A DNA stretch of 32,635 bases, taken from positions 178,830 to 211,464 of the forward strand of contig NZ_BMRI01000005.1 in assembly GCF_014648555.1 (NCBI RefSeq), given 5' to 3'. A program made the position numbers and the translations under genes. The DNA comes from Kitasatospora griseola. Lineage in GTDB: Bacteria > Actinomycetota > Actinomycetes > Streptomycetales > Streptomycetaceae. The notes under the pieces were generated by a model. That model was given only the letters and a program-made list of their open reading frames with translations. It did no database searches and was not told the DNA's origin. This document shows, piece by piece, positions 7,477 through 14,362 of the stretch (its first letter is position 1; each line of letters starts with the position of its first letter).

Positions 7477-7695
7477 CCCGGCCGAAGGATCCGCACTTGG
7501 GAGCCGTCGAGCAGTGAGTGTACGGGTTCTTGGTCGATTGGTCGAACCTCATTTCCCGCGACCCGCACGACGGCTTCACCCGGGCAGCGGGCGAACGTCA
7601 CCCGGTCGGCAGCGGCGTACGGATGCTGGAACGCGCCGGTACGCATGGTGGAACCGCGATGCCCGACCGCTGTGCGGTCTGGGACCATGCAAGAC

Positions 7696-8934
7696 ATGAG
7701 CGCACCCACCCCCGAGAACGTCCCCCCCGCGAACCGCCGGGTCTCCGCCCGGGTCGGCGCCATCGCCGAGTCGGCCACCCTCGCCGTCGACGCCAAGGCC
7801 AAGGCCCTCAAGGCGGCCGGCCGTCCGGTGATCGGCTTCGGCGCCGGCGAGCCCGACTTCCCGACCCCCGGCTACATCGTGGACGCCGCCGTCGCGGCCT
7901 GCCAGGACCCGGCGAACCACCGCTACACCCCGGCCGGCGGTCTGCCGGAGCTGAAGGCCGCGATCGCCGCCAAGACGCTGCGCGACTCCGGCTACCAGGT
8001 GGACGCCTCGCAGGTGCTGGTGACCAACGGCGGCAAGCAGGCGATCTACAACGCCTTCGCCGCGATCCTCGACCCGGGCGACGAGGTGATCATCCCGGCC
8101 CCGTACTGGACCACCTACCCGGAGGCCGTGAAGCTGGCCGGCGGCACCCCGGTCGAGGTGATCTCGGACGAGACCACCGGCTACAAGGTCTCGGTGGCGC
8201 AGCTGGAGGCCGCCCGCACCGCGAACACCAAGGTGGTGCTGTTCGTCTCGCCGTCCAACCCGACCGGCGCGGTGTACACCGAGGCCGAGGCCGAGGCGAT
8301 CGGCCGCTGGGCGCTGGAGCACGGCCTGTGGGTGCTCACCGACGAGATCTACGAGCACCTGGTGTACGGCGACGCGAAGTTCACCTCGCTGCCGGCCCTG
8401 CTGCCCGAGCTCGCCGACAAGTGCATCGTGGTCAACGGCGTGGCGAAGACCTACGCGATGACCGGCTGGCGGGTGGGCTGGCTGATCGCCCCGAAGGACG
8501 TGGTGGCCGCCGCCGCCAACCTGCAGTCGCACGCCACCTCCAACGTCTCCAACGTGGCGCAGCGCGCCGCGCTGGCGGCCGTGGCCGGCGACCTGTCCGC
8601 GGTGGACGAGATGAAGACCGCGTTCGACCGCCGCCGCCGCACCATCGTGGCGATGCTGAACGAGATCGAGGGCGTGTACTGCCCCGAGCCGGAGGGCGCG
8701 TTCTACGCCTACCCGTCCGTCAAGTCGCTGCTGGGCAAGGAGATCCGCGGAAAGCGCCCGCAGACCTCCGCCGAGCTGGCCGCGCTGATCCTGGACGAGG
8801 CCGAGGTCGCGGTCGTCCCCGGCGAGGCCTTCGGCACCCCGGGCTACCTGCGGCTGTCGTACGCGCTGGGCGACGCCGACCTGGTCGAGGGCGTCAGCCG
8901 GCTGCAGAAGCTGCTGGGCGAGGCCCGCGCCTGA
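7696..8934 (+). CDS. aspC: Aspartate/prephenate-type class I aminotransferase
   Basis: 412 residues. A PLP-dependent fold-type I aminotransferase of the Iγ/1b aspartate aminotransferase group, which transfers the amino group between aspartate and 2-oxoglutarate; some members also use prephenate. The N-terminus [20 protein letters not shown] and [11 protein letters not shown] are group signatures. Seen catalytic elements are [10 protein letters not shown] (Asn188), LTDEIYEHL (Asp216, Tyr219) and the Schiff-base Lys251 in [15 protein letters not shown]; a substrate-carboxylate Arg lies in YLRLSYALG. The ATG at 7696 gives the family-like N-terminus; another in-frame ATG at 7687 is possible, and neither has a strong ribosome binding site. 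It is divergent from tRNA-Trp and monocistronic, with a terminator downstream. Confidence 0.93.
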   Translation: MSAPTPENVPPANRRVSARVGAIAESATLAVDAKAKALKAAGRPVIGFGAGEPDFPTPGYIVDAAVAACQDPANHRYTPAGGLPELKAAIAAKTLRDSGYQVDASQVLVTNGGKQAIYNAFAAILDPGDEVIIPAPYWTTYPEAVKLAGGTPVEVISDETTGYKVSVAQLEAARTANTKVVLFVSPSNPTGAVYTEAEAEAIGRWALEHGLWVLTDEIYEHLVYGDAKFTSLPALLPELADKCIVVNGVAKTYAMTGWRVGWLIAPKDVVAAAANLQSHATSNVSNVAQRAALAAVAGDLSAVDEMKTAFDRRRRTIVAMLNEIEGVYCPEPEGAFYAYPSVKSLLGKEIRGKRPQTSAELAALILDEAEVAVVPGEAFGTPGYLRLSYALGDADLVEGVSRLQKLLGEARA

Positions 8935-8967
8935 TTCACCCGGGCCGCGGCGTGTCCCGTCGGCTCG

Positions 8968-9013
8968 ACCGCCCCTCGCACCTCACCCCTTCGGGCGACG
9001 TGCGGGGGGCGGT
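8968..9013 (+). terminator. Terminator after the aminotransferase gene
   Basis: A 14-bp stem with one G·T pair (8968-8981 with 9000-9013) around an 18-base loop, followed by tcctgttt, 34 bases after the stop codon. Confidence 0.65.
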
Positions 9014-9048
9014 TCCTGTTTCGGCGGGTTATGCGGCAGGATCGGTGA

Positions 9049-10104
9049 ATGGATCGCCTGCGTGATGTCCGGAGCCTCCCGAAGGCTCATCTCCACCTGC
9101 ACTTCACCGGTTCGATGCGCCCCGCGACGCTGCTCGAACTCGCCGACAAGCACGGCATCCGGCTGCCGGAGGCCCTCAGTTCGGACCACCCGCCGAAACT
9201 CCGGGCGACCGACGAACGCGGCTGGTTCCGGTTCCAGCGGCTGTACGACACCGCGCGCTCCTGCCTGCGCGACGAGGCCGACATCCGCCGGCTGGTCCGG
9301 GAGACCGCCGAGGACGAGCGCGCCGACGGCTCCCGCTGGCTGGAGATCCAGGTCGACCCGACCTCGTACGCCCCGCTGCTGGGCGGGCTCACCCCGACCC
9401 TTGAGCTGATCCTGGACGCCGTCCGGGAGGCCTCCGAGGCCACCGGGGTGGGCATCCGGGTGCTGGTCGCGGCGAACCGGATGAAGTCGCCGATGGACGC
9501 CCGCACGCTGGCCCGGCTCGCCGTCCGCTACGCCGACCAGGGCGTCATCGGGTTCGGCCTGTCGAACGACGAACGGCGGGGCCTGGCACGGGACTTCGAC
9601 CGGGCGTTCGCGATCGCCCGGAGCGGCGGGCTGCTGGCCGCGCCGCACGGCGGGGAGCTGGCCGGGCCGGGTTCGGTCCGCGACTGCCTGGACGACCTGG
9701 GCGCCGGCCGGATCGGCCACGGCGTGCGGGCCGCCGAGGACCCGCGGCTGCTGCAGCGGCTCGCCGACCGGCAGGTCACCTGCGAGGTCTGCCCGGCCTC
9801 GAACGTCGCGCTCGGCGTCTACGAGCGGCCCGAGGACGTCCCGCTGCGCACCCTGTTCGAGGCCGGCGTGCCGCTGGCGCTGGGCGCCGACGACCCGCTG
9901 CTGTTCGGCTCCCGGCTGGCCGACCAGTACACCCTGGCCCGCGAGTCGCACGAGTTCACCGACGCCGAACTGGCCGAACTGGCCCGGCAGTCGATCCGGT
10001 CGTCGCGGGCTCCCGAGCACGTCGCCAAGGAGCTGCTGGCGGACGTCGACGCCTGGCTGGTCGAGGAACCGGCCCTCGCCGGGGCCGAACCGGTCCCGCT
10101 CTAG
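9049..10104 (+). CDS. add: Adenosine deaminase-family amidohydrolase
   Basis: 351 residues, typical for the family, which hydrolytically deaminates adenosine or related aminopurine nucleosides with one zinc ion. Metal and catalytic residues can be followed: His16 and His18 in PKAHLHLHFTGSM, PHGGE with His200 and catalytic Glu203, RIGHG with His224, and GADDP with Asp281/Asp282. The motif CPASNV replaces the common CPTSNV. The HLHFTGSM variant marks a separate actinobacterial subgroup whose preferred substrate (adenosine, deoxyadenosine or an aminofutalosine-like compound) cannot be decided from sequence. The ATG start follows GGCAGGATCGGTGA. It follows the aminotransferase terminator and converges with murB. 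Confidence 0.88.
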   Translation: MDRLRDVRSLPKAHLHLHFTGSMRPATLLELADKHGIRLPEALSSDHPPKLRATDERGWFRFQRLYDTARSCLRDEADIRRLVRETAEDERADGSRWLEIQVDPTSYAPLLGGLTPTLELILDAVREASEATGVGIRVLVAANRMKSPMDARTLARLAVRYADQGVIGFGLSNDERRGLARDFDRAFAIARSGGLLAAPHGGELAGPGSVRDCLDDLGAGRIGHGVRAAEDPRLLQRLADRQVTCEVCPASNVALGVYERPEDVPLRTLFEAGVPLALGADDPLLFGSRLADQYTLARESHEFTDAELAELARQSIRSSRAPEHVAKELLADVDAWLVEEPALAGAEPVPL

Positions 10105-10105
10105 C

Positions 10106-10128
10106 GTCTGTCGGACGGCCGGACAGAC
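10106..10128. terminator. Short bidirectional hairpin between add and murB
   Basis: A 7-bp stem GTCTGTC/GACAGAC (10106-10112 with 10122-10128) fills the 25-base gap between the two convergent stop codons; it is followed on the plus strand by ccctaaagg. A weak terminator candidate. Confidence 0.4.
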
Positions 10129-10129
10129 C

Positions 10130-11170
10130 CTAAAGGCTGACGCCGACCATCACCGGCTCGTTGACCAGGTCCACCCCGAAGGCCGCCCGCACGCCGTCCC
10201 GCACCTCGCGGGCCAGTGCGAGCAGGTCCTCGGTGGTGGCCGAGCCGCGGTTGGTGAGGGCCAGGGTGTGCTTGGTGGAGAGGGTGGCCGGGCCGGAGCC
10301 GTGGCCCTTGCGGAAGCCCGCGTTGTCGATCAGCCAGGCCGCGGAGGTCTTGGTGCGGCCCGCGCCGGCCGGGTAGCCGGGGGCCCGCAGCTCGCCCAAC
10401 CGGGCGGTGAAGTCGGCGAACTGAGCGTCCGTCAGGATCGGGTTGGTGAAGAAGGAGCCCGCCGACCAGGTGTCGTGGTCGGCCGGGTCGAGCACCATGC
10501 CCTTGCCGGCCCGCAGCCGCAGCACCTCGGCGTGCGCCTCGGCGAGCTTCACCCGCTGCTCGGCCTCGACGCCGAGCGAGCGGGCCACCTCCGCGTACTT
10601 GATCGGGGAGGACAGCCCGCCCTCGTCGGCGAGCCGGAAGCGGACCCGCAGCACCACGTACCGGTCCGGGTCGGCCTTGAAGCGGCTGTGCCGGTAGGAG
10701 AAGGCGCAGTCGGCGCCCGCCAGCGTCACCGTCTCGCCCAGCAGGCGGTCGTAGGCGACCACCTCGGTGATGGTCTCGGCGACCTCCTGGCCGTACGCGC
10801 CGACGTTCTGCACCGGGGTCGCGCCCGCGGAGCCCGGGATGCCGGCCAGGAACTCGATGCCCGCCAGGCCCGCATCGACGGTGCGGGCCACCGCGTCCGC
10901 CCAGACCTCGCCGGCCGCGAGTTCCAGCAGCGTGCCGTCCAGGGTGAAACCGGTGGTGGCGATCCGCAGGACGGTGCCGGGGAAGCCGGCGTCGGAGATC
11001 ACCAGGTTGGAGCCGCCGCCGATCACCAGCAGCGGCTCCCCCGCGCGGTCGGCCGCGCGGACCGCGGCGACCACCTCGGCGTCCGTCTCGGCCGTCACCA
11101 GCCGGCGCGCGGGGCCGCCGAGGCGCAGCGTCGTCAACGGGGCCAGCGGTGCGTCCATCTGCTCAATCAC
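10130..11170 (-). CDS. murB: UDP-N-acetylenolpyruvoylglucosamine reductase
   Basis: 346 residues. MurB is a cytosolic FAD enzyme that reduces UDP-GlcNAc-enolpyruvate to UDP-MurNAc with NADPH, the second committed step of peptidoglycan synthesis. Family features are LTTLRLGGPARRLV, the FAD-binding LLVIGGGSNLVISD, EFLAGIPGSAGATPVQNVGA with the flavin-binding Gly run, FSYRHSRFK, the catalytic Ser in WSAGSFFTNP, and the C-terminal Glu in LVNEPVMVG. It is the longer type I form, with the loop insert seen in actinobacteria. The GTG at 11170 (MIEQMDAPLAPLTT) is preferred; an ATG at 11158 is possible. It converges with add and follows hadAB on the same strand with a 75-base gap. Confidence 0.95.
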   Translation of the reverse strand: MIEQMDAPLAPLTTLRLGGPARRLVTAETDAEVVAAVRAADRAGEPLLVIGGGSNLVISDAGFPGTVLRIATTGFTLDGTLLELAAGEVWADAVARTVDAGLAGIEFLAGIPGSAGATPVQNVGAYGQEVAETITEVVAYDRLLGETVTLAGADCAFSYRHSRFKADPDRYVVLRVRFRLADEGGLSSPIKYAEVARSLGVEAEQRVKLAEAHAEVLRLRAGKGMVLDPADHDTWSAGSFFTNPILTDAQFADFTARLGELRAPGYPAGAGRTKTSAAWLIDNAGFRKGHGSGPATLSTKHTLALTNRGSATTEDLLALAREVRDGVRAAFGVDLVNEPVMVGVSL

Positions 11171-11246
11171 CGCCCCAGCGTAACCGCCCACCGCACGACG
11201 GCGGCCCCGCGCGAGCGGCTCAGGCCCGGCCGGCCGGGGCGGCGGT

Positions 11247-11675
11247 TCAGCCCAGTCGGACCACGGCCCGGGCCATGCCCAGCACCTTCTGGCCCTCGCT
11301 GGTCGCCACCAGGTCCACCCGGACCCGGTTGTCGTCCAGCAGCGCCGCGACCTTGCCGCTGACCTCGATCACCGCGCCGACGCCGTCGTTCGGCACGATC
11401 ACCGGCTTGGTGAAGCGGACGCCGTACTCGACCACCGCGGCCGGGTCGCCGACCCAGTCGGTGACCACCCGGGCGGCCTCGGCCATGGTGAACATGCCGT
11501 GCGCGATCACGTCCGGCAGGCCGACCTCGACCGCGAACTTCTCGTTCCAGTGGATCGGGTTGAAGTCCCCCGACGCCCCCGCGTACTGGACCAGCGTGGC
11601 CCGGGTCACCGGGAACGACCGGGCCGGCAGCTCGGTGCCGACCTGGACCTCGTCAAAGCGGACCGCCACGGTCAC
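11247..11675 (-). CDS. hadB: MaoC-like (3R)-hydroxyacyl-ACP dehydratase subunit HadB
   Basis: 142 residues with a single hot-dog domain. The hydratase-2 motif is clear: Asp37 and His42 in ASGDFNPIHWNEKFA, followed by GLPDVIAHGMFTM. In mycobacteria HadA-HadB heterodimers dehydrate 3-hydroxyacyl-ACP in fatty acid synthase II, HadB being the catalytic subunit; streptomycetes keep the pair although their main FAS II dehydratase is debated. The GTG start overlaps the hadA stop codon (GTGA), so translation is probably coupled, and GGAAGGA lies just upstream. Its position next to murB and rpmG is the usual one in actinobacteria. Confidence 0.9.
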   Translation of the reverse strand: MTVAVRFDEVQVGTELPARSFPVTRATLVQYAGASGDFNPIHWNEKFAVEVGLPDVIAHGMFTMAEAARVVTDWVGDPAAVVEYGVRFTKPVIVPNDGVGAVIEVSGKVAALLDDNRVRVDLVATSEGQKVLGMARAVVRLG

Positions 11676-12133
11676 TCCTTCCCGGCTTCGTCGGCGGCAC
11701 GGGCCACCAGCGTCATGATCGACGTCACCACGTGCTCGCCACTGGCGTCGTGCACCTCGCCGCGGACCGTCAGCACGTCGTTGCCGGCCAGCGACTTGAT
11801 CGCGTCGATGGAGATCGTCACCGAGAGCCGGTCCCCGGCGCGCGCCGGGCGGGAGTACACGAACTTCTGGTCGCCGTGCACCACCCGGCTGTAGTCCAGA
11901 CCCAGCTCCGGATCGTTCACCACCTGCGCCGCCGCCTGGAAGGACAGCATGAAGGGGAACGTCGGCGGGGCGATCACATCCGGGTGACCGAGCGACTTGG
12001 CCGCCTCGGCATCGGTGTACGCCGGGTTCGCGTCGCCGATCGCGGCGGCGAACTCACGGATCTTCTCGCGGCCGACCTCGTACGGCGCGGTGGGCGGGTA
12101 GGTCCGCCCGGTGAACGAGGGGTCGAGCGGCAT
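11672..12133 (-). CDS. hadA: MaoC-like dehydratase subunit HadA (UPF0336/FAS1-DH region)
   Basis: 153 residues, one hot-dog domain with an N-terminal segment FTGRTYPPTAPYEVGREKIREFA that is characteristic of HadA/UPF0336 proteins. It also contains AIGDANPAYTD and HPDVIAPPTFPFML. It lacks a full D-x4-H catalytic pair, in line with the role of HadA as the substrate-holding partner of HadB. The ATG start (MPLDPSF) follows GGAGGAG at six bases; an in-frame TTG two codons upstream is less likely. The stop codon overlaps the hadB start by four bases. It lies downstream of the rpmG terminator, so it probably has its own promoter in the short gap at 12134-12177. Confidence 0.9.
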   Translation of the reverse strand: MPLDPSFTGRTYPPTAPYEVGREKIREFAAAIGDANPAYTDAEAAKSLGHPDVIAPPTFPFMLSFQAAAQVVNDPELGLDYSRVVHGDQKFVYSRPARAGDRLSVTISIDAIKSLAGNDVLTVRGEVHDASGEHVVTSIMTLVARAADEAGKE

Positions 12134-12177
12134 GGGCAACTCCTCCGATGGTCCGGCTGATCCGTCATGCAGAAATG

Positions 12178-12216
12178 ACTCCAGGCCGCGCCCCGTGATG
12201 GGGTGCGGCCTGGAGT
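12178..12216 (-). terminator. Terminator after rpmG
   Basis: A 17-bp stem with one wobble pair (12178-12194 with 12200-12216), 5-base loop, 10 bases after the rpmG stop; followed on the minus strand by catttctgc. Confidence 0.85.
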
Positions 12217-12226
12217 CGAGGCAAAG

Positions 12227-12391
12227 TCAGCGGGTCTCGCGGTGCGCCGTGTGAGAGTTGCAACGCGGGCAGTGCTTCTTCATCTCAAGACGGTCCGGGT
12301 CGTTGCGCCGGTTCTTCTTGGTGATGTAGTTCCGCTCCTTGCACTCCACGCAGGCCAGCGTGATCTTCGGGCGGACGTCAGTGGCAGCCAC
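12227..12391 (-). CDS. rpmG: 50S ribosomal protein L33, zinc-binding form
   Basis: 54 residues. L33 is a small protein near the ribosomal E site. Two Cys pairs, CVEC (14, 17) and CPRC (41, 44), form a zinc ribbon, so this is the C+ form. Streptomycetes usually also encode a Cys-free paralogue that is induced by Zur when zinc is scarce. [33 protein letters not shown] C-terminal sequence is diagnostic (seen from residue 26 on). The GTG start after GGAAGG gives [10 protein letters not shown]; an in-frame TTG seven codons upstream is rejected because it would place this ribosome binding site inside the gene. It is downstream of tRNA-Met on the same strand. Confidence 0.95.
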   Translation of the reverse strand: MAATDVRPKITLACVECKERNYITKKNRRNDPDRLEMKKHCPRCNSHTAHRETR

Positions 12392-12475
12392 GGGAGTGCC
12401 TTCCTGGGACAACGAATAAGAACACAGACAAGAGTAGCCGATCGGGAGTGATCCCCCCCCGATCGACTACGCGGG

Positions 12476-12548
12476 TAGCGGTGACCGGACTTGAACCGGT
12501 GACACAGCGATTATGAGCCGCTTGCTCTACCAACTGAGCTACACCGCT
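12476..12548 (-). tRNA. trnM: tRNA-Met (anticodon CAT, elongator type)
   Basis: 73-nt cloverleaf on the minus strand: acceptor AGCGGTG/CACCGCT with discriminator A, D-arm GCTC..GAGC, anticodon loop CTCATAA, T-arm CCGGTTCAAGTCCGG. The Watson-Crick 1-72 pair (A-T) and the lack of three G-C pairs next to the anticodon loop make it an elongator rather than initiator tRNA. Confidence 0.95.
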
Positions 12549-12590
12549 TTGATGAACGAACCCTCACCGAGGCGAGGAGCCTTTCACCAG

Positions 12591-12663
12591 AGCCCCCATG
12601 CGGAATCGAACCGCAGACCTTCTCCTTACCATGGAGACGCTCTACCGACTGAGCTATAGGGGC
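12591..12663 (-). tRNA. trnT: tRNA-Thr (anticodon GGT)
   Basis: 73-nt cloverleaf on the minus strand: acceptor GCCCCTA/TGGGGGC with one G·T pair and discriminator T, anticodon stem TCTCC/GGAGA around ATGGTAA (anticodon GGT), T-arm with GGTTCGATTCC. It is 42 bases upstream of tRNA-Met and the two probably share a transcript. Confidence 0.96.
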
Positions 12664-12674
12664 GAACGAGGAAG

Positions 12675-12703
12675 AGATTACACGGTTCCGGGCCAGAGGT
12701 GAA
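12675..12703 (-). promoter_or_regulatory. Candidate promoter of the tRNA-Thr/tRNA-Met/rpmG unit
   Basis: Minus strand TTCACC (12703-12698), 17-base spacer, TAATCT (12680-12675). Transcription would begin about 5 bases before the mature tRNA-Thr 5' end, a usual arrangement for tRNA operons. Confidence 0.6.
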
Positions 12704-13047
12704 ATCCGTATCCGCAGCCGATCTCCGCAGGTCGAAGGGGCCGCACTGACGGGCCGTCGCCCGACACCCGTTCGACCGGCGCCGCAACCGGAACCGGCCC
12801 TCCGCGACGCCCCTCCCGCCAGCCGCTGCGCCGGCCCTCCTGCTGGCCCTCCCTCGGCGCCTCCCTCCGCGTCTCCCTCCGCTTCTCCCGAACGACACGG
12901 GCGACGACCCGGGTCCGAGCGTCCCGGCCGGGCGCGCCCTAGGCTCGACCGTCAGTGACCTCTCTCGCGGGCACGCCGCAGGCCGGCTCCCCGCACACCG
13001 GGCCCCAGGGCCGCCGGGCGGTCAACCGGACTGGAGGGAACGGGCCG
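12704..13047. other. Intergenic region upstream of the amidohydrolase gene
   Basis: About 340 bases between the tRNA promoter and the amidohydrolase start. I find no convincing gene. The only structure I can name is the 12-base tandem repeat at 12849-12890. The amidohydrolase frame remains open back to a GTG at 12955, but that part reads as low-complexity and has no ribosome binding site. Confidence 0.5.
12849..12890. repeat. Imperfect 12-base tandem repeat, 3.5 copies
   Basis: Units CTCCCTCGGCGC, CTCCCTCCGCGT, CTCCCTCCGCTT and a partial CTCCCG follow head to tail. One strand is almost purely pyrimidine in the core. No function is evident. Confidence 0.6.
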
Positions 13048-14298
13048 ATGGGCGAACGCAGCGAGGGCGACCGGCCGCCGACCCCCAACCCGCTCGGACA
13101 CGGGCCGGTACTGCTGCTCACCGGCGCCCGGCTGACCGACGGCCGGGTGGTGGACGTCCGGATCAGCGGCGACCGGATCCAGGCCGTCGGCACCGTCGGC
13201 AGCCTCGGACCGCTGCCCGCCCTGCCCGGCCAACCCACCGTCACCACCGGCGCCCGCATCGACCTGTCCGGCTACCTGCTGCTGCCCGCCCCCGCCGAAC
13301 CGCACGGGCACTACGACAACGCGTTCTCCGCCGCACTGCCCGCCCCGCCCCCGGACGGGCCCGCCGACCTGGTCCGCCGGGTCACCGAAGCCGCACTCAC
13401 CTCGCTCGGCTACGGCGCCACCGCCCAACGCACCCACGTCCGGATCGGCGACGTGCACGGACTCGGGCGACTGGAGGCCGTCCTCACGGCCCGTCAGTCC
13501 CTGCGCGGGCTCGCCGAACTCCAGGCCGTCGCCATGCCCCGACTGCTCACCGGGCTGGCCGGCGCCGACGGCCGGGCCCAACTGCGCGACGCCCTCAAAC
13601 TCGGCGCGGACGCGGCCGGCGGCTGCCCCGACCTCGACCCCGACCCGATCGGCTACGTCCAGACCCTGCTGTCCGCCGCCGCCGAGGCCGACTGCCCCGT
13701 CGACCTGCACACCGACGCCGCCGACCGGGCCCAGCTCGCCCGGCTGGTCGCCGCCCTGGCCCCGCACCGCCCACGCGTCACCCTCGGACCGTGCAGCGCG
13801 CTGCCACCAGGCGGCTCCACCGTGCTCGCCGACTCCGGCATGCGAGTCGCCTGCCTCCCCCAGAACGGCGGCTGCACCGGACTCGAAGGCCCGCCGACCG
13901 GCCTGCGCCCGTCCCTGGTCCGCGAACTGGCCCACGCCCGGGTCGCCCTCACCGCCGGCGCGGGCAGCCTCCGCGACGCCGCCAACCCGGTCGGCCGCGC
14001 CGACCCCCTCGACACCGCCCGCCTGCTCGCCGCCGGCGGCGCGCTCTCCCCCGAAGCCGCCTACGACGCCGTCTCCGCCCAGGCCCGCGCCACCCTCGGC
14101 CTCCCACCCGTCCGGGTCGACGCCGGCTTCCCCGCCGAACTCCTCGCCATCCGCGGCGACAGCCTCACCGGCGCCTTCGCCGGCGGCCACTCCCGCCTCG
14201 TCGTCCACTGCGGCCGAATCGTCTCCCGCACCAGCGCCGTCCGCGAATTCGCCGACACTGTGGCCCTCGCCCTCCCCCGCCAGAACCACCCGGGCTGA
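13048..14298 (+). CDS. Cytosine-deaminase-like amidohydrolase, probably degenerate
   Basis: 416 residues. The N-terminal β-sandwich part (LLLTGARLTDGRVVDVRISGDRIQAVG) and the first metal motif LLPAPAEPHGHYDNAF (HxH) identify the amidohydrolase superfamily, nearest to cytosine deaminase (CodA). VDLHTDAADRAQLARLV corresponds to the CodA HCDE region and keeps the His. The later SHTT motif corresponds to GPCSAL, and the GHDDVxDP motif to GAGSLRDAANP, so a metal His and the catalytic Asp appear to be lost or moved. It may be inactive on cytosine or act on something else. The ATG at 13048 is chosen for GGAGGG upstream; GTG at 12955 would add 31 low-complexity residues. Related genes occur beside rpmG in other streptomycetes. 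Confidence 0.75.
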   Translation: MGERSEGDRPPTPNPLGHGPVLLLTGARLTDGRVVDVRISGDRIQAVGTVGSLGPLPALPGQPTVTTGARIDLSGYLLLPAPAEPHGHYDNAFSAALPAPPPDGPADLVRRVTEAALTSLGYGATAQRTHVRIGDVHGLGRLEAVLTARQSLRGLAELQAVAMPRLLTGLAGADGRAQLRDALKLGADAAGGCPDLDPDPIGYVQTLLSAAAEADCPVDLHTDAADRAQLARLVAALAPHRPRVTLGPCSALPPGGSTVLADSGMRVACLPQNGGCTGLEGPPTGLRPSLVRELAHARVALTAGAGSLRDAANPVGRADPLDTARLLAAGGALSPEAAYDAVSAQARATLGLPPVRVDAGFPAELLAIRGDSLTGAFAGGHSRLVVHCGRIVSRTSAVREFADTVALALPRQNHPG

Positions 14299-14306
14299 CG
14301 AGCCGT

Positions 14307-14357
14307 CCCACGCTTGTCGGCCGGCAGGCCGCACCTGCCCCCGGCTTGCAGCGTGGG
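14307..14357. terminator. Branched bidirectional hairpin between convergent genes
   Basis: An outer 8-bp stem CCCACGCT/AGCGTGGG (14307-14314 with 14350-14357) encloses an inner hairpin CCGGCAGG..CCTGCC. It fills the 64-base space between the stop codons of the amidohydrolase and HNH genes and probably serves both strands. Confidence 0.5.
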
Positions 14358-14362
14358 TCGTG

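Noticed and set aside
7435..7695. An N-terminal extension of the aminotransferase to a start at 7435
   Set aside because: The extension crosses the promoter region of the divergent tRNA-Trp and has no similarity to the family N-terminus.
11204..11240. GC-rich inverted repeat between hadB and murB (GCCCCG..CGGGGC around a CCCGGCCGGCCGGG palindrome)
   Set aside because: Short stem in a sequence of nearly pure G and C, with no T-run; could be chance, so not listed as a terminator.
10268..11362. Plus-strand frame opposite murB
   Set aside because: Antisense shadow; murB on the minus strand has complete catalytic motifs.
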